DNA of 64,000 nt. Origin: Viridibacterium sediminicola (GTDB taxonomy: Bacteria; Pseudomonadota; Gammaproteobacteria; Burkholderiales; Rhodocyclaceae). The notes under the pieces were generated by a model, which ran no database searches, was not told the origin of the DNA, and saw only the letters and a program-made list of their open reading frames with translations. Every line of letters starts with the position of its first letter. Position 1 is the stretch's first letter. The stretch covers positions 124,001 through 188,000 of the forward strand of contig NZ_JBDIVE010000007.1 of NCBI RefSeq assembly GCF_039631295.1, written 5' to 3'. Position numbers and translations under genes: made by a program. Below are positions 27,186-35,074 of this stretch, piece by piece.

Positions 27186-28373
27186 ATGAACGATTTTGAC
27201 GATAGCGCCGACTACGATCTGGACACCCTGGCGATTCGCGCCGGCACCCAGCGCAGCCAGTTTGGCGAACACAGCGAAGCACTGTTCCTGACCTCCAGCT
27301 TCGTCTTCGAAAGTGCCGCCCAGGCCGAACGCCGCTTCGTCGGCGGCGAAGAAGGCATGGTCTACGCCCGCTTCAGCAACCCCACCGTCGACATGCTGCA
27401 AAAGCGCCTAGCCGCGCTGGAAGGCGGCGAAGCCTGCGTGGCCACCGCCAGCGGCATGGCGGCGATTCTCTCGGTGTGCATGGGTTTGCTCAAGGCGGGG
27501 GATCACGTGGTCGCCTCCAACAGCCTGTTCGGCTCGAGCATCCAGTTCTTCAACGCTTACATGAGCAAGTTTGGCGTCACGACCAGCTATGTCGAAGCCA
27601 GCTCGATCGAGGCTTACCAGGCTGCGCTGACGCCGGCAACGCGGATGATCTTCGTCGAAACGCCGTCCAATCCGCTGACCCAGCTGGTCGACATCGCCGC
27701 ACTCTCGCGCGTCGCCAAGGCGGCCGGCGTGCTGCTGGTGGTTGATAACTGCTTCTGTTCGCCGGCGCTGCAACAGCCGCTCAAACTGGGCGCCGATCTG
27801 GTCGTGCACTCGGCGACCAAGTACCTCGACGGCCAGGGCCGCGTGCTCGGCGGCGCGGTGGTCGGCAGCAAAGCGCTGCTCGAAGAAGTGCTGCGTTTTT
27901 TGCGCACCGCCGGCCCGAGCATCTCGCCCTTCAACGCCTGGGTCATCCTCAAGGGTCTGGAGACACTCAATATCCGCATGCAGGCGCAGTCGGCCAATGC
28001 CCTGGCCGTTGCGCAATGGCTCGAAGCGCAGCCCGGCATCGAACGTGTCTTCTACCCCGGCTTGCCCTCGCACCCGCAGTACGAGCTGGCGCGCAGCCAG
28101 CAGCTGAGCGGCGGCGCCATCGTCGCCTTCGAGGTCAAGGGCGGCAAGGATGAAGCCTGGCGCGTGGTCGACTCCACCCGCATGCTGTCGATCACCGCCA
28201 ACCTCGGCGACACGCGCACAACGATCACCCACCCCGCAACGACCACGCACGGCCGCATCAGCCCCGAAGCCCGCGCCGCCGCCGGCATCCACGACAATCT
28301 GCTGCGTCTGGCGGTGGGTCTGGAGTCGGTCAGCGACATCATCGCCGACCTGCAACGCGGCCTGGCGGCTTGA
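27186..28373 (+). CDS. metZ: O-succinylhomoserine sulfhydrylase
   Basis: 395-residue Cys/Met-metabolism PLP enzyme (gamma family). Converts O-succinylhomoserine and sulfide to homocysteine. PLP lysine in VVHSATKYLDGQGRVLGG; GMAAILSVCMGLLKAGDHVV and the C-terminal LRLAVGLESVSDIIADL are family signatures. The purF-metZ neighbourhood is typical of MetZ. An O-acetylhomoserine preference cannot be excluded from sequence. Confidence 0.9.
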   Translation: MNDFDDSADYDLDTLAIRAGTQRSQFGEHSEALFLTSSFVFESAAQAERRFVGGEEGMVYARFSNPTVDMLQKRLAALEGGEACVATASGMAAILSVCMGLLKAGDHVVASNSLFGSSIQFFNAYMSKFGVTTSYVEASSIEAYQAALTPATRMIFVETPSNPLTQLVDIAALSRVAKAAGVLLVVDNCFCSPALQQPLKLGADLVVHSATKYLDGQGRVLGGAVVGSKALLEEVLRFLRTAGPSISPFNAWVILKGLETLNIRMQAQSANALAVAQWLEAQPGIERVFYPGLPSHPQYELARSQQLSGGAIVAFEVKGGKDEAWRVVDSTRMLSITANLGDTRTTITHPATTTHGRISPEARAAAGIHDNLLRLAVGLESVSDIIADLQRGLAA

Positions 28374-28380
28374 CTGAAGT

Positions 28381-28401
28381 CGTCCGGGCGAACCCCGGAC
28401 G
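28381..28401. repeat. GC hairpin after metZ
   Basis: CGTCCGGG and CCCGGACG pair almost perfectly around a short loop just after the metZ stop. There is no U-tract; the better terminator is 70 bp further on. Confidence 0.5.
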
Positions 28402-28468
28402 GCGTCTGCAGGCCAGCGCCTGCCACATTACTCGCCGCCTGCTGCCCGCTTGCGTGCGGGACACTGAA

Positions 28469-28492
28469 GTGCGCCCTGTGTGGCGCATTTTT
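28469..28492 (+). terminator. Intrinsic terminator of metZ
   Basis: TGCGCC (28469-28474), loop CTGTGT, GGCGCA (28481-28486), then six T. Confidence 0.8.
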
Positions 28493-28630
28493 TATCCGGG
28501 CTCGGCCTAGCGTCGCTGCAAGCAGGGCCTTGGTGCGCCTCTCATAAGCTTATAAAGATTCTGTTGTTCGGCACTGGTGGTCGCGGTGCTACTTTGTCGG
28601 CTTCCGATAATTGTCGAATAATCAGACAAA

Positions 28631-29434
28631 ATGCAGCAAGCCCTGGCCGCCACCGAGGCGCCTATCCTCCAAATACGCGCCTTGCACAAATGGTTTGGCG
28701 ATCTTCATGTGCTGCGTGGCATCGATCTGGATGTGCAGCCCGGTGACCGCATCGCTATTCTCGGTGCCAGCGGCTCGGGCAAGAGCACCTTCCTGCGCTG
28801 CCTGAACTTCATGGAGCTGCCCAGCGAGGGCGAAATCAGCCTCAAGGCGCGTCCGATCGGTCGCCCCAGCGGCCAGGGCAGCGCGCGCCAGCGCAGCTAT
28901 GCGCAGGCCGAGTTGTGCGAAGTGCGCAAGTCGGTGGGCATGGTGTTTCAGCAATTCAATCTGTTTCCTCACATGAGTGTGCTGGCCAATGTGATGGAGG
29001 GCCTGCTGACTGTACTGCGCCAGCCGCGCGAGGAAGCGCGCAGACGGGCCCTGCTGCAGCTGGAAAAAGTGGGTCTTGCCGACAAGGCCACAGCTTTTCC
29101 GGCGCAGCTCTCCGGCGGTCAGCAGCAGCGGGTGGCGATTGCTCGCGCGTTGGCGATGGAGCCCGAAGTCCTGCTGTTTGACGAGCCGACCTCGTCGCTC
29201 GATCCGGAGCTGGTGGGCGAAGTGCTCGGCGTGATCCGTGGTCTGGCCGAGGAGGGCCGCACCATGTTGCTGGTGACCCACGAGCTGGGCTTTGCCTACC
29301 ACTACGCCAACAAGATCCTGTTCCTCGCCGACGGCCAGATCCACGAGGCCGGCACGCCCGACCAAGTCCTCAAGCATCCGCAAAAAGAACGCACGCAGCG
29401 CTTCATCGAGCGCTTTACGGCCTTCAACTTCTGA
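28631..29434 (+). CDS. Polar amino-acid ABC transporter ATPase (GlnQ/HisP-like)
   Basis: 267-residue cytoplasmic ATPase. Walker A GASGSGKST, Q-loop GMVFQQFNLFPHMSV, signature LSGGQQQRVAIARAL, Walker B LLFDEPTSSLDPE and switch His in VTHELGFA are all complete. The subfamily is that of polar amino-acid importers. It is the first gene of an operon with an aminotransferase-like protein, a binding protein, two permeases and a GntR regulator. There is an insertion of about 15 residues (RPSGQGSARQRSYAQ) between Walker A and the Q-loop, as HisP-type proteins also show. Confidence 0.92.
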   Translation: MQQALAATEAPILQIRALHKWFGDLHVLRGIDLDVQPGDRIAILGASGSGKSTFLRCLNFMELPSEGEISLKARPIGRPSGQGSARQRSYAQAELCEVRKSVGMVFQQFNLFPHMSVLANVMEGLLTVLRQPREEARRRALLQLEKVGLADKATAFPAQLSGGQQQRVAIARALAMEPEVLLFDEPTSSLDPELVGEVLGVIRGLAEEGRTMLLVTHELGFAYHYANKILFLADGQIHEAGTPDQVLKHPQKERTQRFIERFTAFNF

Positions 29435-29464
29435 GCACGCATTTCTACTCCGGACCTGACCCTG

Positions 29465-30400
29465 ATGTCCTCATCCATTTCTCCCGATCCCTCCAGCAGC
29501 AGTTCGCAAGCCTATATGCCAGATCCGCGCAATGAGCAGGTGCTGGTTTATCTGAACGGCGAATTCGTCGCGCGCCATGAAGCGAAGGTGTCGATCTTCG
29601 ATTCCGGCTATGTCTGCGGCGATGGTGTCTGGGAGGGGCTGCGCATCGTCAATGGCCAGGTCGTCTCATTCGATGCGCATATCGACCGCCTGTTCGAAGG
29701 GGCGCTGAGCATCGCGCTGGATATTGGCCTGAGCAAGGCGGAGATCAAGGACATCGTGCTGCGCTGCTTCGAGATCAACGGCATGCGTGACGGCGCCCAT
29801 GCCCGTCTGATGATCACGCGCGGCATCAAGAAGACGGCCAACCAGGACCCGCGTTTCATCATCGGCGGCGCGACCATCGTCTGCGTGGCCGAGCACAAGG
29901 TGGTGAGTCCGGAATCGAAGGAGAAAGGCCTGCGTCTGCAGACCTCGACGATCCGCTGCAGCGGACCGGATGTCTTCGATTTGCGCATCAATTCCCACAG
30001 TCGCCTGAACCTGATCCAGGCGCTGATCCAGGCCATCAACGCCGGCGCCGACGAGGCCTTGATGCTCGATCCGAACGGCTTTGTCTCCAGCTGCAATTCC
30101 ACCAATTTCTTCATCGTGCGTGGCGGCGCGCTGTGGACCTCGTCGGGGCGTTACTGCTTCAAGGGCATCACGCGTGGCAGCGTTCTGGCGCTGGCGCGGG
30201 AGGCAGGCATTCCGGTATTCGAGGGGGACTTCACCCTGGCCGAGGTCTACGCGGCCGATGAGGCCTTTGTCACCGGCACCCTGGGCGGTTTGACGCCGGT
30301 TGCCTCGATTGATGGACGTCGCTTGCCCGGCGCGGGGATGGGGCCGCTGACGCGACGCCTGTACCAACTTTATCTGCGCAAGATCGGTGCCGCACAGTAA
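29465..30400 (+). CDS. Class IV aminotransferase-like protein lacking the PLP lysine
   Basis: 311 residues with the fold-type IV framework of IlvE/D-amino-acid transaminase: GYVCGDGVWEGLR (48-60), the phosphate-binding HIDRL (72-76), GITRGSVL (234-241) and VTGTLGGLTPV (269-279). The PLP Schiff-base Lys expected three residues before the conserved Asn in xSLNLL is Ser179 here (NSHSRLNLI), and residues 155-232 contain no lysine at all. The glutamate that contacts the PLP ring nitrogen (E in EGSSSN) is Ser209 (SSCNSTN). The frame is intact, so this is not a sequencing slip. Likely catalytically altered or non-catalytic; function unknown. It sits between the ATPase and the binding protein of an amino-acid importer. 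Confidence 0.75.
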   Translation: MSSSISPDPSSSSSQAYMPDPRNEQVLVYLNGEFVARHEAKVSIFDSGYVCGDGVWEGLRIVNGQVVSFDAHIDRLFEGALSIALDIGLSKAEIKDIVLRCFEINGMRDGAHARLMITRGIKKTANQDPRFIIGGATIVCVAEHKVVSPESKEKGLRLQTSTIRCSGPDVFDLRINSHSRLNLIQALIQAINAGADEALMLDPNGFVSSCNSTNFFIVRGGALWTSSGRYCFKGITRGSVLALAREAGIPVFEGDFTLAEVYAADEAFVTGTLGGLTPVASIDGRRLPGAGMGPLTRRLYQLYLRKIGAAQ

Positions 30401-30448
30401 GCCGATCCTGCACCTTCTGAGCCTTTGTTTCTTTCTGGGAGATCACGC

Positions 30449-31300
30449 ATGAAAACGAATTTCGCTTTGCTGCTCTGGCGGCGTCTGGCACTGGCGCTGC
30501 TGGCCGTGCTGAGCCTGAGCCTGGCTGCGCCGGTGATGGCGCAAAGCTCCAGCCTGCAGAAAATCAAGCAAACGGGTGAGCTGCGCATCGGCGTTGCGCC
30601 GGGCGATCCCTGGTATTTCCGCGATCCCAATTCCGGGCAGTGGACCGGCCTCGGTGTGCTCATCGGCGAGCAGCTGGCGAAGAGCCTGAATGTGAAGCTG
30701 GTGCCCGTCGAAACGACCTGGGGCAATAGTGTGGCCGCGCTGCAGTCCGGCCAGATCGACATCATGCTGGTGCTCGACGCGACCGAGGAACGCAAGCGCG
30801 CCATCGACTTCCCGAGCAAGCCCTTGCTCTGGTACGCGCAAGGTGTGCTGGCCAAGGATGGCCTGGTCGTCAAGAACTGGGAAGACCTGAACAAGGCCGA
30901 TATCCGCATCGGCGTGGCGCTGGGTACGGCAACCGACCGTGATCTCACCAAGCGCCTGCCGAACGCCAAGATCGAGCGCTTCACAAATACCGACGAGACG
31001 GTCGCCGCCTTCAATGCCGGTCGTGTTGATGCCATCGGCTTCTACCATCCGGCGCTGGCCATTGCCTATTCGAAGATCCACAAGGGTGCCGTGTACATCC
31101 CCAAACCCGCAGTCGCGCTGCCGACCAGTGCCGGCATCCGCAAGGAGAGCGACAGCGCCTTCAAGGATCTGCTCGATGTGCAGTTTGACAAGCTCTACAA
31201 CTCCGGCACCACCGAGAGCCTGTACACGCAGTACCTCAAGTCCAAGGGCCTGGACCCGAGCAAGCAACCGGGCGTGACCCGCGAAGCGCTCGAGAAATAA
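30449..31300 (+). CDS. Polar amino-acid ABC transporter substrate-binding protein
   Basis: 283 residues. Signal peptide at 1-31 (cleavage after APVMA), then a type II periplasmic binding fold: IKQTGELRIGVAPGDPWYF, GLGVLIGEQLAKSLNVKLV, SGQIDIMLVLDATEERKRAIDF and GVALGTATDRDLTKRL. Lacks the lipobox, so freely periplasmic. Start at ATG 30449 behind GGGAG. Ligand is an amino acid by family; which one cannot be told. Confidence 0.9.
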   Translation: MKTNFALLLWRRLALALLAVLSLSLAAPVMAQSSSLQKIKQTGELRIGVAPGDPWYFRDPNSGQWTGLGVLIGEQLAKSLNVKLVPVETTWGNSVAALQSGQIDIMLVLDATEERKRAIDFPSKPLLWYAQGVLAKDGLVVKNWEDLNKADIRIGVALGTATDRDLTKRLPNAKIERFTNTDETVAAFNAGRVDAIGFYHPALAIAYSKIHKGAVYIPKPAVALPTSAGIRKESDSAFKDLLDVQFDKLYNSGTTESLYTQYLKSKGLDPSKQPGVTREALEK

Positions 31301-31327
31301 GCCGGACCCTCGCCGGAACGCGCTCAG

Positions 31328-32008
31328 ATGAATTATCAATGGGACTTCGCCGCCGTCTGGGAGTATCGCCAGATGCTCTTCGACGGCGCCCTGGGCTCGC
31401 TGCGCATTGCCGTGGTGGCGATCCTCGTCGGGGTGCTGATCGGCGCCGTGCTGGCGGCGATGCGCATGTCCAGCCGCGCGCTGCTGCGCTGGCCGGCGCT
31501 GGCCTTCATCGAGTGGTACCGCAACACACCGCCCATCGTGCATTTCTTCTGGGCGTTCTACGCCTTGCCGGTGCTGCTCAAAGTCAGTCTTGACCCGTAT
31601 CTGGCCGCGATTCTCGCGCTGTCCACGCAATCGGGCGCCTTCTATGCCGAGGTGTTTCGCGGCGGCGTCCAGTCGATTGAGCGCGGGCAGTGGGAAGGCG
31701 CTCGCGCGCTCGGCATGCGCAGCGCCCAGGCGCTGCGGCGGGTGATCCTGCCGCAAGCCTTGCAGCGCATGCTGCCCCCCTTCATGGAACGCAGCTTCGA
31801 GCTGATCAAGACCACGGCGCTGGCCTCGACCCTGGCGTACTCCGATCTGCTGTATCAGGCGATGCAGGTCAATTCGATCACTTTCCGCCCGCTGGAGGTC
31901 TATACCGTGGTGGCCGCCATTTTCTTCATCGCCCTGTTCGTCCTCAGCCTCGGCGCGCATTGCATCGAACGACGCCTGGCGCGGGCCGGCGGCCTGCTCG
32001 CGAGTTAG
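31328..32008 (+). CDS. Amino-acid ABC transporter permease 1
   Basis: 226-residue HisM/GltJ-type permease with about five membrane helices. The FIEWYRNTPPIVHFFW segment and the EAA loop EGARALGMRSAQALRRVILPQA are diagnostic. Followed three bases later by the second permease, with which it should form the heterodimeric channel. Confidence 0.92.
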   Translation: MNYQWDFAAVWEYRQMLFDGALGSLRIAVVAILVGVLIGAVLAAMRMSSRALLRWPALAFIEWYRNTPPIVHFFWAFYALPVLLKVSLDPYLAAILALSTQSGAFYAEVFRGGVQSIERGQWEGARALGMRSAQALRRVILPQALQRMLPPFMERSFELIKTTALASTLAYSDLLYQAMQVNSITFRPLEVYTVVAAIFFIALFVLSLGAHCIERRLARAGGLLAS

Positions 32009-32011
32009 GCC

Positions 32012-32680
32012 ATGGACTTCGTCTGGGACTTCTCGGCCGTCGTGCAGAACTACACGGTGCTGCTCAAGGGCGTCGGCATGACCGCCTTGCTGTGGAGCAT
32101 CGCCTTTCCGGCTGCCTTGTGCATCGGCCTGATCCTCTCCCTGGGGAGTCGCACCCGGCACCGCAGCCTGCGGCTGCTGACCCGAGCCTATGTCGAGATC
32201 TTCAGGAATACGCCGGTGATGATCCAGCTGATCTGGTTCTTCTATGCCTTTCCGATCATCACCGGCATTCAGCTCAGTCCGGTCAGCGCTGCGCTGGCCG
32301 GCTTGATTCTCAACGCCTCGGCGTACTGCTCGGAGATCTTTCGCGGCGGCATCGCCTCGCTGCCCCAAGGGCAATGGGAAGGCGCACGTGCGCTGGGCAT
32401 GAGCAGCACCCAGGCCTTGCGCCGCATCATCGTGCCGCAAGCCTTCATCCGCATGCTGCCAGCCTTCACCAACCGCGCAATCGAACTGTGCAAAAATACG
32501 TCCATCGCCTCGGTCATCACGGTGCAGGAACTCATGTACCAGGGCCGCGCCCTGTCATCCGCCTTTTATCGCCCGCTGGAAATCCTCAGCGCCGTGGCGC
32601 TGATCTACTTCCTGCTGATTTACCCCGGCAGCTACCTCGCCGCACGACTGGAAAAGCGCTTTGCCTCACAGCGCGCCTGA
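32012..32680 (+). CDS. Amino-acid ABC transporter permease 2
   Basis: 222-residue partner permease: VEIFRNTPVMIQLIWFFYA and the EAA loop EGARALGMSSTQALRRIIVP. Both permeases begin with a similar WDF motif (YQWDFAAVW and FVWDFSAVV), pointing to duplication. The regulator gene begins one base after its stop. Confidence 0.92.
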   Translation: MDFVWDFSAVVQNYTVLLKGVGMTALLWSIAFPAALCIGLILSLGSRTRHRSLRLLTRAYVEIFRNTPVMIQLIWFFYAFPIITGIQLSPVSAALAGLILNASAYCSEIFRGGIASLPQGQWEGARALGMSSTQALRRIIVPQAFIRMLPAFTNRAIELCKNTSIASVITVQELMYQGRALSSAFYRPLEILSAVALIYFLLIYPGSYLAARLEKRFASQRA

Positions 32681-32681
32681 C

Positions 32682-33350
32682 ATGAACGATCTCTTCGCAA
32701 GCCTTGCCCCCGTCCCAGCGCAGACCCGGCGCGACCAGGTCGCCGCGACGCTGCGCCAGGCCATCATCAGCGGCCAGATCGTACCCGGCACCCAGCTGGT
32801 GGAAAGCCGCCTGACAGCGCAACTGGGCGTCAGCCGTGGCTTGCTGCGCGAAGCGATTCGCGAGCTGGTCGAGGCCGGCCTGGTGACCAATCGCCCGTAT
32901 GCCGGCGCCTTTGTCGCGGGGATGAATGCGCAGATGCTGCACGACGTCTACGAGATGCGCCGCGCCCTGGAAATCCAGGCCTACACACGGATCTGGCCGC
33001 AGCGCGACGAGCGCTTCCGCGACGCGCTGCAGCAGCGCTTCGCACGCATGCAGGACGCCATCCGGCGCGATGAACTCAGCGAAAAAATCCGCACCGAAGC
33101 CGATTTTCACGGCCTGGTATTCGAGATGTGCGGCAACCACCTGATGCCCAGCTTCTGGCAACAGATGAGCCAGAAAATCCAACTCGGCTTCGCCATCTGC
33201 CAGATCTCGCTCGCCCCCAAACCCGACTTCGAAGCCAATCACCGCCGCTTCCTCGATTGCGCCCTGGGCGAGAGCCTCAGCGAGATGATCGACGAACTCA
33301 ACACCCACCTCGACCGCGGCCTCGCCACCATCCAGACCAGCGCTGGCTGA
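32682..33350 (+). CDS. GntR-family regulator, FadR (FCD) subfamily
   Basis: 222 residues. N-terminal winged helix-turn-helix (RRDQVAATLRQAIISG, then LTAQLGVSRGLLREAIREL) and an all-helical FCD ligand domain with the metal-binding type residues around DVYEMRRALEIQAY and the later ADFHGLVFEMCGN. Probably a local repressor responding to the imported amino acid or its product. Start at ATG 32682; an in-frame ATG at 32661 inside the permease gene is possible but lacks a ribosome-binding site. Confidence 0.88.
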   Translation: MNDLFASLAPVPAQTRRDQVAATLRQAIISGQIVPGTQLVESRLTAQLGVSRGLLREAIRELVEAGLVTNRPYAGAFVAGMNAQMLHDVYEMRRALEIQAYTRIWPQRDERFRDALQQRFARMQDAIRRDELSEKIRTEADFHGLVFEMCGNHLMPSFWQQMSQKIQLGFAICQISLAPKPDFEANHRRFLDCALGESLSEMIDELNTHLDRGLATIQTSAG

Positions 33351-33386
33351 GCCCTCGTTGCCATGGGGCAGGTGCCTGGGGCGCAC

Positions 33387-33560
33387 TGCACGGGCTCTCG
33401 TGGAGTGCAAGCTTAAAATCTTTCACCGCAAAGGCGCGAAGACCCGCAAAGAGCCGCGAAGGTGTTTGTTCTGCGGGTGCTCGCGCAGATGCGATGAGGC
33501 TGTGAGGCGGGGGTGCAGAGAAGGACATTTTTCCCTCTCCCGTGAGCGGGAGAGGGGGGC
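33387..33560 (+). repeat. Composite direct repeat, copy 1
   Basis: The 760 bp 33351-34110 contain no credible gene, only repeats. This copy holds a 90-bp core (33422-33511, beginning TTCACCGCAAAGGCGCGAAG) and the palindrome CCCTCTCCC...GGGAGAGGG. Copy 2 is about 320 bp downstream with roughly 90 percent identity in the core. Short open frames across it are repeat artefacts. Confidence 0.8.
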
Positions 33561-33595
33561 GCGGAGCGCCGGGAGGGCATTCGGCCTGCACATAC

Positions 33596-33640
33596 AAACA
33601 CCCGTTCGGCCCGAGTGCGCTGCAGGCGCGTATCGAGGGC
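33596..33640 (+). repeat. Dispersed repeat, copy related to 2304-2352
   Basis: GTTCGGCCCGAGTGC, a short centre GCTGCAGGCGCG, then TATCGAGGGC. The same two conserved blocks flank a different centre at 2304-2352. Confidence 0.6.
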
Positions 33641-33672
33641 TGCCGGCGGAGCCTAACTTCATTGATCGCGTG

Positions 33673-33713
33673 CCTCGATACACCGGGCTCCGCCCGGCAC
33701 TCTGCACGAACGG
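33673..33713 (-). repeat. Inverted, diverged copy of the same dispersed repeat
   Basis: Read on the minus strand: CCGTTCGTGCAGAGTGC, a centre that forms the hairpin CCGGGC/GCCCGG, then GTATCGAGG. With 33596-33640 it makes a head-to-head pair, the layout of REP/BIME-type elements. Confidence 0.55.
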
Positions 33714-33897
33714 CTTGTGGTGTGCTGAGCTTGAAAACAAAGGCTTCACCGCAAAGGCGTGAAGGCCCGCAAAGAGCCGCGAAGGTGCTTGTTTCTGCGG
33801 GTGCTCGCGCAGATGCGATGAGGCTGTGAGGCGGGCCGCAGAGAGGCGGCTTTTCCCCTCTCCCGCGAGCGGGTGGCGCGAGAGCGCCGGGAGAGGG
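33699..33897 (+). repeat. Composite direct repeat, copy 2
   Basis: Core 33745-33835 matches 33422-33511, preceded in both copies by a similar CTGCACG...GTGG.GTGC stretch and followed by a longer version of the CCCTCTCCC...GGGAGAGGG palindrome (33855-33897) with an extra inner arm. Confidence 0.8.
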
Positions 33898-33949
33898 CTG
33901 CCAAGCTGAGTAGGGACGGTCGAAGAATAGAAAGCAGACCATGACGGCG

Positions 33950-33982
33950 GTAGGTCGGAAAAGCCGCAGGCGCCTTCCGACG
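33950..33982 (+). repeat. Palindromic repeat, GTCGGAAAAG family, copy 1
   Basis: GGTAGGTCGGAAAAGC, centre, GCCTTCCGACG. The GTCGGAA and TTCCGAC arms pair. An inverted copy is 45 bp away at 34027-34058. Palindromes of this type are scattered through many betaproteobacterial chromosomes. Confidence 0.7.
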
Positions 33983-34026
33983 TTTGTGCCATCCAATTCA
34001 GGTCTGCGTTACAAATCATTCTCGAA

Positions 34027-34058
34027 TGTCGGAAGGCGTTTCGCTTTTCCGACCTGCC
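34027..34058 (-). repeat. Palindromic repeat, GTCGGAAAAG family, copy 2 (inverted)
   Basis: On the minus strand GGCAGGTCGGAAAAGC, GAAAC centre, GCCTTCCGACA. It abuts the downstream edge of the cassette-like unit starting at 34085 and may have truncated its recombination site. Confidence 0.7.
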
Positions 34059-34110
34059 GCAGTGTTTTAATCATCCCGACTTACGGCCTTGGATTGAATT
34101 GTTAGCAGCA

Positions 34111-35058
34111 TCAGTCATCTTTTGACATCACATGTGCGCAGTACCCGCAAAAAGGAGCGAAAAACAGTTCTTCGGGCGCAATTGTTGAACTACATCGCTG
34201 ACAGGTGTGCTCTGACGTATGCCCACAGGATGCACATATGCCTCGCTCGTACAGGTACGAACCCCCGCATTGAGGACAATCCGCCAACGGTGAGCCCCCT
34301 CCGTCAGTGTGAGACAAATAAACCTCATAGCTGTAGTGGTCAGTGACAGCCTTGTTTACCAACTCTTCATAGGTAAGCATTTTTCCACACGACTTGCATG
34401 TGAAATTAGAGTTTATGGCTTCGCTTCCGGCAACGGATGACAAGATCAAACCAGAACCGCACTCTTCACAAGAGTATTTTTCAAATGCGACGAGGATTTC
34501 ATCATCAAAATAATTAAGCGATTGGAGTGCTGAAAGACACTCTTCTCTCTCCCTTTCGTACACCTCATTTACTTCAATCAGCACAGACCATGCCTCGTCT
34601 CCCAACAACTCCTTCGGGTCTTTATTGAGATGTTTTCGTATGAAGTCGTTAATGATTAAAAAAGTGTCAGAGAGCAATGATTGAATGGCTTCGTGCTTCA
34701 AATTGCTAAAGTAGTGTTCGATGTCGTTGCGAAAGCTATTTATCTTTTCGATTCGCTTCCAATCGACATCTATTTTTAGCGACTCAAATCGCTCCTTAAT
34801 GCCTTGTACGTCAACTGTTTTGCTGCCTTTTCCTTTCCATTCCACGTGTTCGTTTTCATCAAGAACGGGCAAAACTCGCTGCTTGATCAGGGCCTCGTCA
34901 GAGCTTAGGGGGCTTAAAAGGCTCAGCTTGTGTTTAAACAGAAGTAAGATTCCTGCGAATACATTTCTCGTGCAAGAAAGAATTCGTCGTTGATCTGGCG
35001 AGGAATAGTCTTCAAGGCCAATGGCTATTGAATCGACAGCGTTCTTTAGAATACTCAC
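34111..35058 (-). CDS. Uncharacterised cassette-borne protein with C-terminal zinc ribbons
   Basis: 315 residues from GTG 35058, which gives an N-terminus (SILKNAVDSIAIGLEDY) that looks like a family start and lies 17 bases downstream of the attC-like GTTAGC box, with AGGT as a weak ribosome-binding site. The frame extends to 35187, but that part runs through the attC-like site. The helical N-terminal part (VFAGILLLFKHKLSLLSP) is followed by NSFRNDIEHYF, reminiscent of HEPN-like helices (Arg-x4-6-His). Four CxxC pairs lie in the last 120 residues (CEEC, CKSC, CPQC/CASC, CQRC/CGYC), i.e. two or three zinc ribbons. AT-rich codon use unlike its neighbours indicates transfer. Function unknown. 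Confidence 0.7.
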   Translation of the reverse strand: MSILKNAVDSIAIGLEDYSSPDQRRILSCTRNVFAGILLLFKHKLSLLSPLSSDEALIKQRVLPVLDENEHVEWKGKGSKTVDVQGIKERFESLKIDVDWKRIEKINSFRNDIEHYFSNLKHEAIQSLLSDTFLIINDFIRKHLNKDPKELLGDEAWSVLIEVNEVYEREREECLSALQSLNYFDDEILVAFEKYSCEECGSGLILSSVAGSEAINSNFTCKSCGKMLTYEELVNKAVTDHYSYEVYLSHTDGGGSPLADCPQCGGSYLYERGICASCGHTSEHTCQRCSSTIAPEELFFAPFCGYCAHVMSKDD

Positions 35059-35074
35059 AGTGGTACCTGTAGCT

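Noticed and set aside
33358..33996. Several overlapping open frames on both strands in the repeat cluster
   Set aside because: They consist of the repeated units, appear in near-identical form in both copies and have no ribosome-binding sites.
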